From Anthoceros angustus (taxonomy: Eukaryota; Streptophyta; Anthocerotopsida; Anthocerotales; Anthocerotaceae): a stretch of 64,000 bases of DNA. The DNA lies in contig VJWM01000068.1 of assembly GCA_010909165.1 (NCBI GenBank), positions 124,001 through 188,000 of the forward strand. The letters are read 5' to 3'. This document shows, one piece after another, positions 35,300-47,129 of the stretch. The notes beneath the pieces are model-generated. The model had not been told where the DNA came from and did no database searches. It worked only from the letters and a program-made list of their open reading frames with translations. Position numbers and translations under genes: made by a program. Position 1 is the stretch's first letter. The number at the start of each line of letters is the position of its first letter.

Positions 35300-37214
35300 A
35301 ATTTGGTGCAGCTCCGTGCGCACGCTGCCCAGGGTTCAGGCAAGCGGCAATGGCAAACACGCAGGTCTCGTACCGCAGCTCCCTGCCGCCCGTCACCCTA
35401 TGAAGACAGCACTGGCCATGCCGAAACAATGTGGCAGCTGCCGCAACGGCCCAAGACCTCCCCAATCCAGGCCCCTGAATCGGTGCCCAAAACCCTACCC
35501 TAGCTACTTCCTTTGGCAGCGAGTGAGTGACACCGCCAGCGTCCGTCAGTGACTCAATCTGCGCCAAGCCCCTGAGGGTGCCGCGAGCTCAAGCAGAGCT
35601 AGACTTGGATGCAGGGTACCGTGGCGTGGCAGGGAGCACTGCACCCAGCTTCTTCACATGTGTGATGCTGGGTTACCTCGTTTCCTCGGGTGACCAAAGG
35701 CGCCACCAGGAAGAAGCCGAACTTCCCGTTCGCGCCCTCGTGTCATGCAAACTACTGTATGTATGCACAAGCAGCCCTGCAAACCATACTTAATTTAACG
35801 TATTTATCCTCAGTGCATAGGTAGGTATACATATGTCTACTTTATATTTACATGTAAAAAATAGTCTTCTTATTAAAAAGAATATGATTGTTTTGTTTTT
35901 TTTGTTGATATAGTATGTAAAATATATTGTAAAGGTAAAACATGATCACAATCCCTCATACATAGTTGAATGGTTTTCTAGGCTTATCGTAGAGTAGTCC
36001 ATGGTTTGATACTCTAGTGCCGAACCCTTCATTTTAATTTTTGGGCCTACTATATTCACCTACTCAAGACTGACCCATCACAATCTCACGCAATAATGAA
36101 CAATTGTCATGCTAGAGTGTGGACACATCATGGTTGTGATAGGTATGCAATTTTTCCTCGCGCACTTAAAAAGTTTAACCTAAAGTTGGGGTGTAGCATA
36201 ATTTGTTTCATGAACTTGGAAATATCTCAGGTAGAACGTCAAACACAAGAACTCATTATAAGCATTATCTTTGTTTTGTCCTTCGAAGTTAAACCATCCT
36301 CGGTTTGGAATGAGGTGCCACTAATCCCTACAGGATGGCTTGTTGTCATCACAATGAAAACTCAATATTAACATTATCTTTGCTTTTCTCCATGGTTAAA
36401 TGATCCTTGGTCGAACCACTACCGAAATGGGTGCCACCCATGCCCACGGGATGGTCTCCTGTCATTCAACATCATTTGTCAAAACTTTGAAAATTGATCA
36501 AAACTCTACATCATTTGTCAAAACTTTGAAAATTGATCAAAACTCTGATCTATCGGATGATATAGCTATGTGTGGAAGTTAATCTCATTTTATTTTTTAT
36601 TATCGTTTTTATTTATATGTCTCTTTTTTCTTTTAATCCTTTTCTCTACATGTTACACCATAAAACTCAAGAACCTGTAATGACCAAAGCAGATATTTCA
36701 TTGTACCATGAAACCCAAGAACAGATAAGAAGTCCCATGTATACCTAGGCAATGGGGAACGACCTTCTAGAGGGCCCAGGCCAAGGATGACCGAAGTAGA
36801 TATTTTACTGAAGAACCTCAAATGACTGGAGCATATATTTTATTGTGCCATGAAAATAGTTACAACATGAAACTCAAGATATTTTATTGCACCATGAAAC
36901 TCAAGAACCTCAAATGACCGATATGGATATTTTATTGCACCATGAAACTCAAGAACATGAAACTCTCATGAACCTAAAATGACCGATGTGGATATTTTAT
37001 TGCACCATGAAACTCAAGAGAAAAGAACCTAAAATGATCGATATGGTTATTTTATTGCACCATGAAACTCGATATCTCATTAAACTCGATAAAAAAATAT
37101 TATATTGCAGTGTAAAACTCAAGATGTGAATGCTTTATGTTTGGACCATATAAATCTTTGCAAGCAATATGAAAAGACCTCGTCCTTTGTACTGCTGTAT
37201 TACCTGCCTACAGT
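35300..37214. other. Intergenic DNA with short tandem repeats
   Basis: The first ~500 bp upstream of PABN1 are of ordinary composition and probably hold its promoter. From ~35.8 kb the DNA is AT-rich. Two 37-bp units (catcatttgtcaaaactttg..) abut at 36467-36545, and a longer irregular array with gatattttattgcaccatg units runs from ~36800 to ~37085. No protein gene is seen. Confidence 0.55.
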
Positions 37215-37285
37215 ATCAGAGCCAGGTTTCGATCCTGGGACCTGTGGGTTATGGGCCCACCACGCTTCCGCTGCGCCACTCTGTT
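37215..37285 (-). tRNA. Initiator tRNA-Met (CAT)
   Basis: The reverse complement folds as a 71-nt cloverleaf: D-arm gcgc-agcggaa-gcgt, anticodon arm gtggg-cccataa-cccac with anticodon CAT, T-arm ccagg-atcgaaa-cctgg. Three G:C pairs at the bottom of the anticodon stem and A54/A60 in the T loop (ATCGAAA instead of TTC) are hallmarks of the eukaryotic initiator. The 5' side of the acceptor stem reads AACAGAG against CTCTGAT, leaving an A-A mismatch at the second pair where plant initiators normally have T-A. It is not split by an intron, and CCA is not encoded. Confidence 0.9.
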
Positions 37286-37392
37286 GAAGATAAGATGCTG
37301 TGGCTTATAGGTTTTATTTATATATAAAATTTGTAATTTATGGTTGTTTTTTCCTCTCCACTCCCTCTCCTTGTGGACGTTCTCCTTGTGAG

Positions 37393-37494
37393 TACTACCT
37401 AGACTGACGTTTGTCCAAGCTGCAACTTGACTCTTGAAGGAGAGGGAATACTACCTAGACTGACGTTTGTGCAAGCTGCAACTTGACTCTTGAC
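37393..37494. repeat. 56-bp tandem duplication
   Basis: Two units beginning tactacctagactgacgttt, at 37393 and 37449, each followed by ccaagctgcaacttgactct with one change. It lies about 100 bp from the tRNA. Confidence 0.85.
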
Positions 37495-38472
37495 TTGGTG
37501 CCAGTGACACTCGTCAGAAGGAGAAAAAATGGGTATCGGTGGCGGCAGCCGGATGCCGTCTTAGTATTCACCTGCTTCCCATCCGCGGCCAGGACATCCT
37601 CTTCAGAACTAAAGGAATCGTGAACGGTGGTGCAACTGTCTGAACGCACAGACACGTACGTGGGTCTTTGACAGACCAGCGGGAGCACCCTTGTTCTGGA
37701 AGATGCGGATTTCATGGATTTTGTTTGGAGCGGACGAATGGGGAGCTTCCACGGCTGACCACGCTTCAATTTGCTGGAGCGAATGCGGTTGCTCTGCAGG
37801 TGTATATCTTGCAGCTTTACAATTCTGCAGGGTTTCTGTTCAATCTGGCAGTCAAGACTTTGCCTGGATGTTCGCTAACATCAGTTCTTATGTTGTGGAC
37901 TAATCTGCGATGATTTCTTTGTTCAGTTCTCACTGACCCCATGTGTGAGGCAATTTTCACAGTGCTGCAATTTCCAGTTCTGATGTATCTGCACGCATAT
38001 GCACAAAACATGGGGTAGCCTTCAAATCGAATGTAATGCAAGCCAGTGTAATGCATCACTGACAGAAATGTTGACTGAGCTTCAAGGCCACGAGGCCAGG
38101 AACTCAGCTGCAGAAGTGATTGCTATATGCCATGCCTGTCTCTGCCTGCACACTCACTTCTCAGGAAGGTTAGTTGGATTTTCCCTATCCAACTGTATTT
38201 ACGGTTCAAAGGCCCTGAGGATGGCACTCTGATTAAGGACTCGTCCGGTCGATATAGGCTGAGGCTATACGTCTCTTACCATGGACTGTACAATGTGCTT
38301 GAAATCCTCCACCAACAGCTGGGTCACTTTCATTTTGTGCCATTCCCTACATCGTTGGCCTCTACGTGGTGGTCCTGTATACTTGGGTAAAGGTGAAGGC
38401 TCACATTCCCCCTATGTCATGCTGTGTCTTGCTTGCTATACTGTGTGAGGGCTGATACTGAAGATCCTAACG

Positions 38473-38631
38473 ATGCCCGCACATATCAGCTCTCTTGTGC
38501 TAGCCATATGCATCACTGCTCTGGCAGCGGGAGCAGGCTGGCCTGACCTTGCTGCCCGCTTGCAAACACTCTTCAATCAGCCAAAAGTACTCTTTGTCCA
38601 GGGTATCTGGGTCTGGGGAGCCGGGTTGTAG
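38473..38631 (+). CDS. Candidate small ORF with signal-peptide-like start (52 aa)
   Basis: MPAHISSLVLAICITALAAG is a short N-terminus with a strongly hydrophobic core and small residues at a possible cleavage site, followed by WPDLAARLQTLFNQPKVL, which would form an amphipathic helix, and a stop after 52 residues. A GT inside the last third could also act as a donor, giving a longer spliced product. I do not recognise it, and it could be chance. Confidence 0.2.
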   Translation: MPAHISSLVLAICITALAAGAGWPDLAARLQTLFNQPKVLFVQGIWVWGAGL

Positions 38632-39310
38632 GCAGGAGCCAGTGTCTGTTTCTTGGGTCTGTCCTTCTTACACCCTTAGCACCATGTGCTTTCGCTTCCC
38701 GCATCACCACCTTAAACAAAATCATCCTCCACCGCCCCACGAGAGACTAGCCAACAGTAAACGTGACGTCAAAATGTCTCCACGTTGCGGCAGTACATGG
38801 CACCTGGAAGCACAGCACGTGATGGCGGACACCATAAAGCAGAGAGCGACTTCTGACACCAGGTTTCCATTTGGAACCGTTGGGAGCTTCCGAAGGTCTG
38901 AGAGCCAGGACGCTACGTCTGCTTGATCCTCACGAAGCGCCCATGAAATGCAACGGACTCAGCGGCCACAGGCGCTACGAGGCCATGCACCGAGACGGAC
39001 CTGGGCACAACCGCCCTCATTGCCAGAAATCAGGCTGGGCTAGCTGCTAGCCTGTTGGCCAAATTGCCAGGCTGGTGTAGGAGGCAGCAGTAATTGCCCA
39101 TGCGGATGCGGGGGTGCAGGAATAGCGAGCTGGGCAGCTGTATGTATGGTGGGGCAGGACTCGGACAGGGCGAGGGCCAGAGAGGCGTAGTCACTTTTTT
39201 TGTCGCTCGGAATGCTGTCTCTCCAGCTTCTCAGCACGTAGTAGTCCGCAGTCCTTACCACTAACGCCAGCTTCCCATTGTCGGCGAGGCTCACCGTTAC
39301 CGCCTACTCG

Positions 39311-39589
39311 CTAGATTATGTCCGCCACAGATATCTTCATTTTCGCCTCCAATTCTTCGATGTCCGCTTGTTGAGCGTTGTGTCTAGCAGCTCCTGCAGT
39401 AGCACGCAAGATCTGAAGTGAGGCCGGATTGGCAGTGTACTTTTCCACAATTGTCAGGACCAGAGCGACTCCTCCTGGTGGAGCTGAGGAGTGGGCTCTT
39501 CCTGAGGCCACTTCCGGCTGCCCTTCTGTGCTGCGGATTCTTGAGCCTGGCCAGGTTTCGCGTCTGGGATTAGGGTTATCTTCCGACAT
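39311..39589 (-). CDS. Unassigned ORF (92 aa), minus strand
   Basis: An open frame whose second half (ALVLTIVEKYTANPASLQIL and ADIEELEAKMKI) has the alternating helical pattern and balanced composition of a real protein. It ends at a stop, and its ATG lies only 71 bp from the start of the plus-strand gene at 39661, as a divergent partner would. I do not recognise a family, and no second exon is certain. Confidence 0.3.
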   Translation of the reverse strand: MSEDNPNPRRETWPGSRIRSTEGQPEVASGRAHSSAPPGGVALVLTIVEKYTANPASLQILRATAGAARHNAQQADIEELEAKMKISVADII

Positions 39590-39660
39590 GCACGGTGGAA
39601 GGAGTGCAGGTAGACACAGATGATACTATGTGCAAGAGGGCGGGAATGCAGTGAAGAAGA

Positions 39661-40531
39661 ATGCAGTGTTGTTGTATACGCTGGTCAGACGTAGCAGCAT
39701 GGTTCCAGCATTATGATAACCTGCAGTCCCTTGCTGTCATCCTTTTGTACATTCAGGTGAGTGAATGTCAATTGAACTTGGCAGGGATGGTGTTTAGCAG
39801 TTTCTGGAGGTTGCCAGTTTTAGGTGACAGTGTTGAGGCTTTTGCAGGTCGCGTGTTCATTAATTGGGTCACTCGGAGCACAATATTCTGGAGTGTTGCT
39901 GGCGAACTTGGCTCTTGCTCTGTTTGCTTTGGTGGCTATCGAGAGTGGAAGCCAGAGTCTGGGCCGGACATACGGGGCTTTACTTGCACCTGCGTTGCTG
40001 GTTGACATCCTATGGTTCATTTTCTTCTCCAGTGAAATCAGGTGTAGTTGACAAGCTGAGCGCAGCTTGCAGAGTTCCTGACTTCCATGAAAGCCCGGCA
40101 CGGAGTTCTTGCTACGTTTTGTCTTTCAAGCAGGTGAGGTGAAGCCAAGGTACTGACATGCGGCATTGTGCAGAAACTTTGGGAAAGATACATCAGAGGG
40201 CAAGTTCACGGTGTTCTCCACACAACTCGCTTTCTGGATGCAAGTGACCTCATTCAGCATACGCTTTATGTCATCGTTTTTGTGGGTACAAATGTATCGA
40301 CTAGGTGCTTCAGCCAACGATGGAGGATTTTGTCGGCTTGGTGATGTGGATGGAAGGACGGGGCTGTTAACACCTGATTCTGCGCGCAGTGAAACTAGAC
40401 AATTCTCTCGTACCAGTGACGCCATCGGCGGCTCCATCTACGACCTAGCTTTCTTTTCACCCCTCTTCGAAGACACCGAGGAACCTCATTCTGATTCTCA
40501 AGTGCCAGAATCACCATCTGATATTCCGTGA
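39661..40531 (+). CDS. Multi-pass membrane protein of the AGTRAP-like family, 3 exons
   Basis: Exons 39661-39756, 39848-40041 and 40174-40531 join in phase to 215 residues. Hydrophobic segments lie at about 22-45 (LAVILLYIQVACSLIGSLG), 50-68 (LLANLALALFALVAIE), 75-97 (LLAPALLVDILWFIFFS) and 112-140 (QLAFWMQVTSFSIRF, then LWVQMYRLG). The cytosolic tail is Ser/Asp-rich and contains GGSIYDLAFFSPLFED, a short block I recall from plant members. The pattern resembles type-1 angiotensin II receptor-associated protein (AGTRAP), a small four-helix endomembrane protein; the plant role is not established. The start is the first ATG of exon 1, and an upstream exon cannot be excluded. It converges with CCDC174, the two stops lying 218 bp apart. 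Confidence 0.7.
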
Positions 40532-40749
40532 CCATATTGTACCTGGTCTTCCTACTGAATTGCAATTCCATCATCAGCAATATGAGCTTCAGCAATGTCG
40601 ATGCCGGAAAGCTGGGCTTCACATGTGACGACCACAAGCTTGCTTCCCATACCAGTGCCCCCTCCTGAGAGGATTCAGCGAAGATAGGTGCAAGCTGTTC
40701 CACAGCTTGTTGTTGAACAATATACAATTGTTAACAAGAGGAAGATATT

Positions 40750-41761
40750 TCATGCATTGCATGCATCAGCGTTGGCTTTCAATTTTTCAACCTGCTTCTT
40801 CAAAAATGCTTGACGCAGCTTTTGCCTATTCTTCTCAGCCAACTGCTGCCGTCTTTCCTTCAACAGTACAGCCTTCTCCCTTGCGACGTTGGTTTCTTCG
40901 TTCACTTCCCTGGTAGACCAAGCCATCAGAGAAATTCATCCACTCAGAGAAACACTCTATTATCTCAAACCTCTACGTGGCTGGGCAGAGGTAAACTATG
41001 GAGATATCGAAACGGGTGCAAAAAGTATGGAAGACGACGGGGAGAGATGATACCTCACGAATTGCTTGTGCTCTTGACTCGTGCCAGCTGCACTACTCCT
41101 TCCTAAACCTACTCCCGGCAGCCTGTCCTCAGAAGTCGAAGGCCTGCTGGGGCCGTCATTCTGTGAATCCTTGGAGTCTAATGCTGTTTCACCTCTTCTT
41201 TCCCTTTCCATCTCTTGGAACTCGTCCTCTAAATAGCCCTTCCGAAAGAAATCCACATTATATTTCTCCTTTTCTTCCTCATCCGAAAGCTCCCCTTTCC
41301 GGAGCTTGTCATACAGCTCAGCCTTCTTCTCAAGAGCAGCATAGCTCTCGGAACCATCGTTCGTGGCCTTCAAGAGCAGCTTGTCCCTGGCCAAACCCCA
41401 ACCCAGTCAGACATTGTACAACATCTGTGCTGGCCTGATTTCACCAAAACACACTAGGGCCGTACCTGTTTGCACGCTCCTCAACGCCCGAATTTTGCTT
41501 GGAGAAAACATCCACATTCTTCTTCCGAGACCTTTTCACCTCAAAATCCACCTCTCCATCCTTTGACCGTTTGACATCTTCCTGTGTCCTGTACAACTGA
41601 GCTCTGAGCTCCACAATGGATGAAGCGCCCACTCCTTCTATCGCCCTTTGCTTCTTGGGCATAACCGAGGATTCCGTGATCCATCCTAGAGACTCCACCC
41701 GCCTCTCCTTGCCTTTCTTACTGTCTACAGCAGACTCCGGTGCAGCGGGGTTCATCTCCAT
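40750..41761 (-). CDS. CCDC174 homologue, nuclear coiled-coil protein, 3 exons
   Basis: Minus-strand exons 41761-41466, 41386-41054 and 40909-40750 join in phase to 262 residues. The first exon has the family signature ASSIVELRAQLYRTQEDV and VFSKQNSGVEERANRD. The second has AALEKKAELYDKLRKGEL with DEEEKEKYNVDF. The third is a highly charged helix (REKAVLLKERRQQLAEKN) ending in a short tail. Human CCDC174 has the same three blocks, binds the exon-junction factor eIF4A3 and is linked to RNA processing. The plant protein is shorter because the long C-terminal region is missing. It should be nuclear: the N-terminus has KKGKERR and KRSRKKN clusters. Confidence 0.85.
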
Positions 41762-43169
41762 ATTCCCCCCCTGAAAACCCTAGATAAGGCAGAATTCGGA
41801 AGCTCCACTTCACAATCCTTTCCTGCTTGTGGCAACTCAACCAGCAATCCGTCAGCTTTTACGAGCTTACATACAATGACCACCCGAGGTAGTCTTCTCC
41901 AGACTCTTCAACCTGCCAGCCCGCATCACAAAACCTTCTCCAGCTTCACCATTCCCTGCCGACAAAGCTGGGGATAGAATTCCGGGAGCATCGGGTCTCC
42001 TGATGTTCGTGTTGCGAGTCCAAAGATAGCCAGAAACTAACATAACCCCCACGTCGAACAGAAAACAGAGCACGCCAAATGAGAAGAGCGAAAACCTCGG
42101 GAGGGCGTTCTAGCTTCTCACATGCCGGATTGTCTTGACATGATACACCCAACCCTACACTTCCAATTGGCCATCAACTGCACTGGAGCCCTTGGACTGC
42201 GCAAGCGTGCTCTTATGTACACAGCCTCACGCAGCAAGCTAGGCAGCAAGTACCTGCATATATAGAAGATACCCCCTCGATTACGGTGGTCAGTAGCATT
42301 GCTCATGAGGACAATCTCGAATTGAGAAAAAGTTTGCAGTGGCTTTGCTGCTGATGTTATCGGCTATTAATTGTCACTACGGGCATGAATCCAGCAGGCG
42401 GTTGAGAACATGAATGCTTCCTTCCTGAGCTGCTGTTCAGTGATATGGTAGGCGCTTTGCAGCTTCCATGCGCATCTCCAAAGAACTCGGCCTGTCTCAG
42501 CCAGCGTATCGTATCACAGAGGTGCCTTGACGTCTCCAGTTTGAGTGTAAATCACGTAGGTACATAGGCAGTCTACCAGGACCAAGTTTGCGACTCTGCC
42601 TATTTTGTTACGAGCTATAAAATCTAATATTCCATTTGGAGTTAGGTCTTACGTGGGATGGATCCTTCTCGCGATTTACCTATTCTATTTTACGAGACTT
42701 AAAATCTCTCGCACCTCATCAGTATGCTTCGACGGGAGGACAGGATACGAGAGGCCTTCAAGGCGGAGCGCGAATACAGCTGACACCGAAGTATATACCA
42801 TTGCTTTATCAAAGATTGAATAGAGTTACAAGATAGAGCTCTTGCTTTGCGTGGACGGCGAAGAGAGTTACCTGACTGGAGCCAACGGCTCCAGGCTTCA
42901 CAAGAGGCAAACTTCCTGCATTATGAGTACAGGGAGGGGATCTAGTCTGATGTTATGCGTTCTAGTTGTGAGGCACAAAAGAGGTGAAGCTATCTAGGAA
43001 TTGTACAAAAGGATAGGACTGGCTGGAGGGCAAGGAAGGGTGCAAGCACTATATCTCCAACGAGCAGGCAGTGAGGCAAGGGGCTGCTTGTCAGAATGCC
43101 AATGTGCTGATCCAGAAAGAGCTCACAAATCTGCGTAAAAAATGATATCCAGAGGAGGCAGCCAAAGTC
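41762..43169. other. Interval between CCDC174 and CPSF30, with a diverged duplicate
   Basis: Contains the CCDC174 promoter side and the CPSF30 3' flank. The part from ~41990 to ~42510 is a diverged copy of the segment found at 47130-47577 and 52440-52893, sharing blocks such as gagtccaaagata, aacccccacgtcgaaca and tcggctattaatt but with many substitutions and insertions. No gene is assigned to it. Confidence 0.6.
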
Positions 43170-46100
43170 TCATTCTGCTGCTACACGGATATTATTTCGG
43201 GCATCCCCTGTGTGATCCCACGCAGTGGCTCCAGCATTCTCCCATTCATCCCAATCCCGCCTTCTCTTTTTCCCTTCTCCATGCCTGGATCTGCGAGGAG
43301 CTTCGTCTTCGCTCTCACTGTCATCATCGTCACCTGCATAAGGTTTAGTGCCGTGGGTCACCTGATCGCCGCCATCCTGCCCATAATACTCACCATGGTC
43401 CGATGATTCAGAGCTTCTCCTTTGCGAGGTTGAGGGAGCGTTCTTCCCAGAAGCACCAGTTCTATCGGCTGGTTTAGGCCTCTTTGGAGGCCGCGGATCT
43501 TCAGGGCCCCTAGGGCCTCTGAGTTTGCCCCCTCCCATTGGGTATGGAGGAGGGAATTGCATCCCCATTGGACGATTTGGTCTGAGCATGGGGCCATGCA
43601 TGTAGTAAGACCCGCCAGGGCCAGGATTCATCATCCCCGGATGTGGACCCTGAACACCCATCATATGAGGAGGAAGACCCATCACCTTTGGGCCACCAGG
43701 AGGAAACATTCCACCAGAAGGATGCTGCACAGGAAAGTAGGGGCCAGGCACAGGGCCAATGCCATCCATAAGTCCAAACCCTGGACCCTCAGGCCCATGG
43801 AATGGGCGAGGAGGACCGCCAAACATTTCTCCAGGAGGCATACCAGGACCTTCCATGTTCATCCAATTCATACGAAACCCGTCGACACCCATATCCGGAT
43901 GGGGCCTGAAACCCATAGGCGGCCTTGGTCCTAGACTTCTACCACGTTCCATAACGTCAAGACCTGGTCCATTTGGCGGCCACATCTGATTGGGCCCCCG
44001 CATCATAGGTCTACCCCTCCCATGTCCCATGCCCATACCCAGACTAGAAGCATCTTCTTCATCGCTGTCAATGTCCTCCTGAACATCTTCATTGTCCTCA
44101 AATGGCACAATGTTTGTTGGGTCCTCCAATTCCTCATTTGTATTTTGTCCACCTAGAAGTTTGTCTTCTTCTGCTTTCTTTTCAGAGTTCCTAGCTACAG
44201 CCTGCAAGCATAAACAACTTTCAATTGAGACATACATAACCACTGAAGACCATCGGCAGGAGTGAGCTCACTTTTCACATGCATGCGCATTCCAAAGCCA
44301 AGTGGACCAACATACCATCAACTCACTGTCGGGCTCCAAATACAAAAGAGAAGAGAGCTGCTCCCCAACACCAGGTTCCAACTCTTGGCAATCCCTGCTT
44401 ATCTGGTCACAGGAAAACATCGAATCAGCTTTAATCCACTACACACCCACTTTTACAACCACTGACTTTCCACTAAAACTTCAAAGTACCATCACAAACC
44501 TTGACAGGAAGATTATCATTGTAAGAATTTCGCAGGTGGCGAGTCTTGTTGAATGAGAGCTCACATAACTGCAAACACCATATATCATAATCAATTCCAG
44601 CACCCGACAACCTGAAACCGCCTGCCCAACAGTGCTTTGAGTGCAACATAAAGGCAGCAGCACGAACTCTGAGGTCAGACATCACAAAGTACCTTCAACC
44701 ATTTCAGGCGGAAATTTCGACCGTAATGTGCAGTCCCGTGAGCATACTTCCAACCACCTCCTCCTACAACCCCACCAATCTTTGACATCATCTGAGCACA
44801 GCCCTGTTACTACGGAAAACAACATTAGGGACAACCCACTGTGTGAGGTAATTCCCATCAAAATGATCACTAACGTCACCAACCTGAAAATGGCGTGTCT
44901 CATTGACAGAGAAAATAAGGATGACATTTTCACATGAATCATAAGCTTCATTCAGCTTCGATTCATTGTTCCTGTGGGTTGCCCACAAGCCCCTCTCAAC
45001 CGACAAGTTGAGATTTTCGCGGTTGCTACTCTTCACTATGAAGAACCTGCAGAGCCAAAGGGTGTAGTTAGTTCCAAAACTTTTGATCACTTACCATCAT
45101 TTGTCAGGAAAAAATGATATAAAGGGGCAAACCGGTTTCACAAAACTCAAAATGTTGCAGGCACTGAAAAGCTTGCACCAACCTTGAGTAGCCTGGAGGA
45201 AGTGGAGCTGAGATGGACTCCACTTTCGGTTGTTGCACACCATTCGCAACCATCAGCTGCGTACCAGGCTGCGCTAACTGCATAGCAGATGGCTGGTCTG
45301 AGTGTTGCTGCCCTTTCCCCTGCTGTGGCTGGGTCTGAGAGTCCTCCCCCCCTGCTCCCAAATTCGCAGGAGCCAGAGGATGCTGCCAGGAAGAACCATC
45401 TGGGTGTCCATGGTTCTGATTCTGCTTTTGCTGCTGCTTGCCATGGTAACCACCATTAGGAGCATAAACTCGGAGCTGAAGCTTTTGAAGCACATGCTCA
45501 ATTGCAGGAGGGGCGCCCTGTATCTTCTGGTGTCGGTATCGGCAATCAGGCCCATTCGGGCAGAAACCCAACTTGTACCTATCAACATAGTCTCTGATCA
45601 GACAGCTACACAACAAGCTCGACTAGTCCCAGGTTATACAGATCCTGACTTATATATAGAGATGACATAAGTGACCCCAGGCTTAAGTACAACATATCAA
45701 CAAAAACTCACAACTGCACTATCGCCCTACAAGAGACACTCCGTCCAAAAGGACATATCAGCCGACTCCAGAGTGTTACCACTACCTACTCTAGCTCCCA
45801 CACCTCTGTGAGGGAGCAAGACCGTAACCCTATGGGTATTCCAAACTGGTGGCATGCTACCGGCTGGTGCAGAACAACAAACTGGCCACTGGAGGCATTA
45901 TAAAAGTTAGAGCAGGCCTACATGTTGCATTCCTTGATGTCCTCATTAGTGTGTTTGTAGATGCAGTCAGGCTCACGACACTCAACTTGGCAAAAATCGG
46001 CATACCGGCATGCGCGATTTGTCATACTGGTGAAGGAAACCACAGGCATCCCCTTCATACACAGGCCCCTGAGCCAGTGGCGGCACACTGTCTGCCTGTA

Positions 46101-46301
46101 ATTCTTTCGGCCTTGGGGTTTTAGAACCCGCCAACAAGCCGCCAGCGAAGCCCGCGGCTCCTGCATTATGCCCTCCGCCCGCAGGCAACGCTGCCAGAGG
46201 AGGTGGGTCCAGAAGCTCCGCCCACCCTGGCACCCCGGCCAAGGCCACATTCTCCAAGCCTCCTCGAAATCGAAGTTGAGAGCGCCATCCGCGTCCTCCA
46301 T
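43170..46301 (-). CDS. CPSF30 with YTH domain (CPSF30-L), exons 7-2 intact, exon 1 damaged
   Basis: Minus-strand exons: 1 (damaged) 46301-45922, 2 45578-45183, 3 45046-44884, 4 44803-44693, 5 44568-44500, 6 44402-44316, 7 44201-43170. With the intact exon 1 at 51211-51602 the product is about 749 residues. Three CCCH zinc fingers span exons 1-2 (from Cys75, for example CRHWLRGLCMKGDACGFLH). A YTH domain covers exons 3-5 (FIVKSSNRENLNLSVERG, HFQG, GGGGWKYAHGTAHYGRNF). The long last exon is acidic, then Met/Gly/Pro-rich, ending in RRSRHGEGKKRRRDWDEW. In plants this long form reads m6A and helps choose poly(A) sites within the CPSF complex; a shorter form without YTH arises from alternative polyadenylation. 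Exon 1 in this copy has frameshifting one-base losses (for example near 45990 and 46263). Confidence 0.92.
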
Positions 46302-46589
46302 CTCTGCTTGATCACAGAACCCTAGATTCTACCATATCTCACCCGCGTGCGTTTCACGAACACCTGAATGCACATCGGTTTCTTCTCCTCGCCCTGGCTC
46401 CTCTGCTCGCCCAACCTTCACGGTCCACCACCACAGCTTTGAAGCTCCGTCCTCCTCCTCCCCACTCAGGCCTGAGCTCGCCAGTGGAACCAGCGTGCAA
46501 GGGCTCAGCTGGACTAGGTGGATCGGTACTATGCACATCCTGTTCTTCGCCTCTTGGCTGTGGTTAACGTTTAGACCAGCTAGGTTGAT

Positions 46590-47125
46590 GACCAGCTCGT
46601 TTCCTCGGAAATGCAGGCGGGTGGTCCCTCTCCTTCCGAGTCCAGCTCTCCGCATAAGCCTGTATCTGGCAGGCTGCAGGATCGTCAAGTGCACGTTATG
46701 TCGGCAGGGAAGCTCTCCGAGATCATAGGAGCCCTGAATCTCTGCCGCAGAGAAACTCTGCAATTTGCCAGACTCTGTTTTGCACTGTGCTCAAACTCTG
46801 TGCAGCTCAGAAGGATCTGGTTGTGGGGCGACGACCTCCATAACTCGCTGTCAAAATCAATACGAGTCAGATGCATACTTGGGGAACCATGCATTGCGAT
46901 GTATGCACGTCGAGGTAGTCTGCAGGAGGCCATTGATGGGTTCACCAGGGTGCGCAAACCAAATGCCTTCATATGGTTTTCCATAATCGCTAGCATGGGA
47001 AACCTAACGAGGCCATACAACTGTACCATGAGATGCGAAGGTCAAGGCGGATGCTCACCATGCGTCCTTGTAGCTGCCCTCAGAACTTGTGCATTTTTCA
47101 GCCGACTTGGAATCTGGCAGAAAGC
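46590..47125 (+). pseudogene. PPR protein pseudogene fragment, copy 1
   Basis: Broken PLS-type pentatricopeptide sequence in at least three frames: KLC-like L motif, HNLAVKIGYESDAYLGNHAL, then MYARRGSLQEAIDGFTRVRK, then (another frame) EAIQLYHEM. The same text occurs at 51930-52420. The two copies differ from each other by small gaps, and both carry the shift between HALR and MYARR, so the decay predates the duplication. Confidence 0.75.
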
Positions 47126-47129
47126 GAGT

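Larger units (their letters stand above)
37495..39660. other. Intergenic region upstream of the AGTRAP-like gene
   Basis: Composition is like the genic DNA, but no multi-exon gene could be assembled. Two candidate frames are listed separately (38473-38631 + and 39311-39589 -). The region may hold untranslated exons or promoter of the gene starting at 39661. Confidence 0.4.

Noticed and set aside
37668-38390. Plus-strand frames of 70-90 aa upstream of the AGTRAP-like gene
   Set aside because: No conserved motif, overlapping in several frames, and no splice arrangement that joins them to each other or to 39661.
43557-43934. 125-aa plus-strand His/Arg-rich frame
   Set aside because: Antisense shadow of the Met/Gly/Pro-rich last exon of CPSF30.
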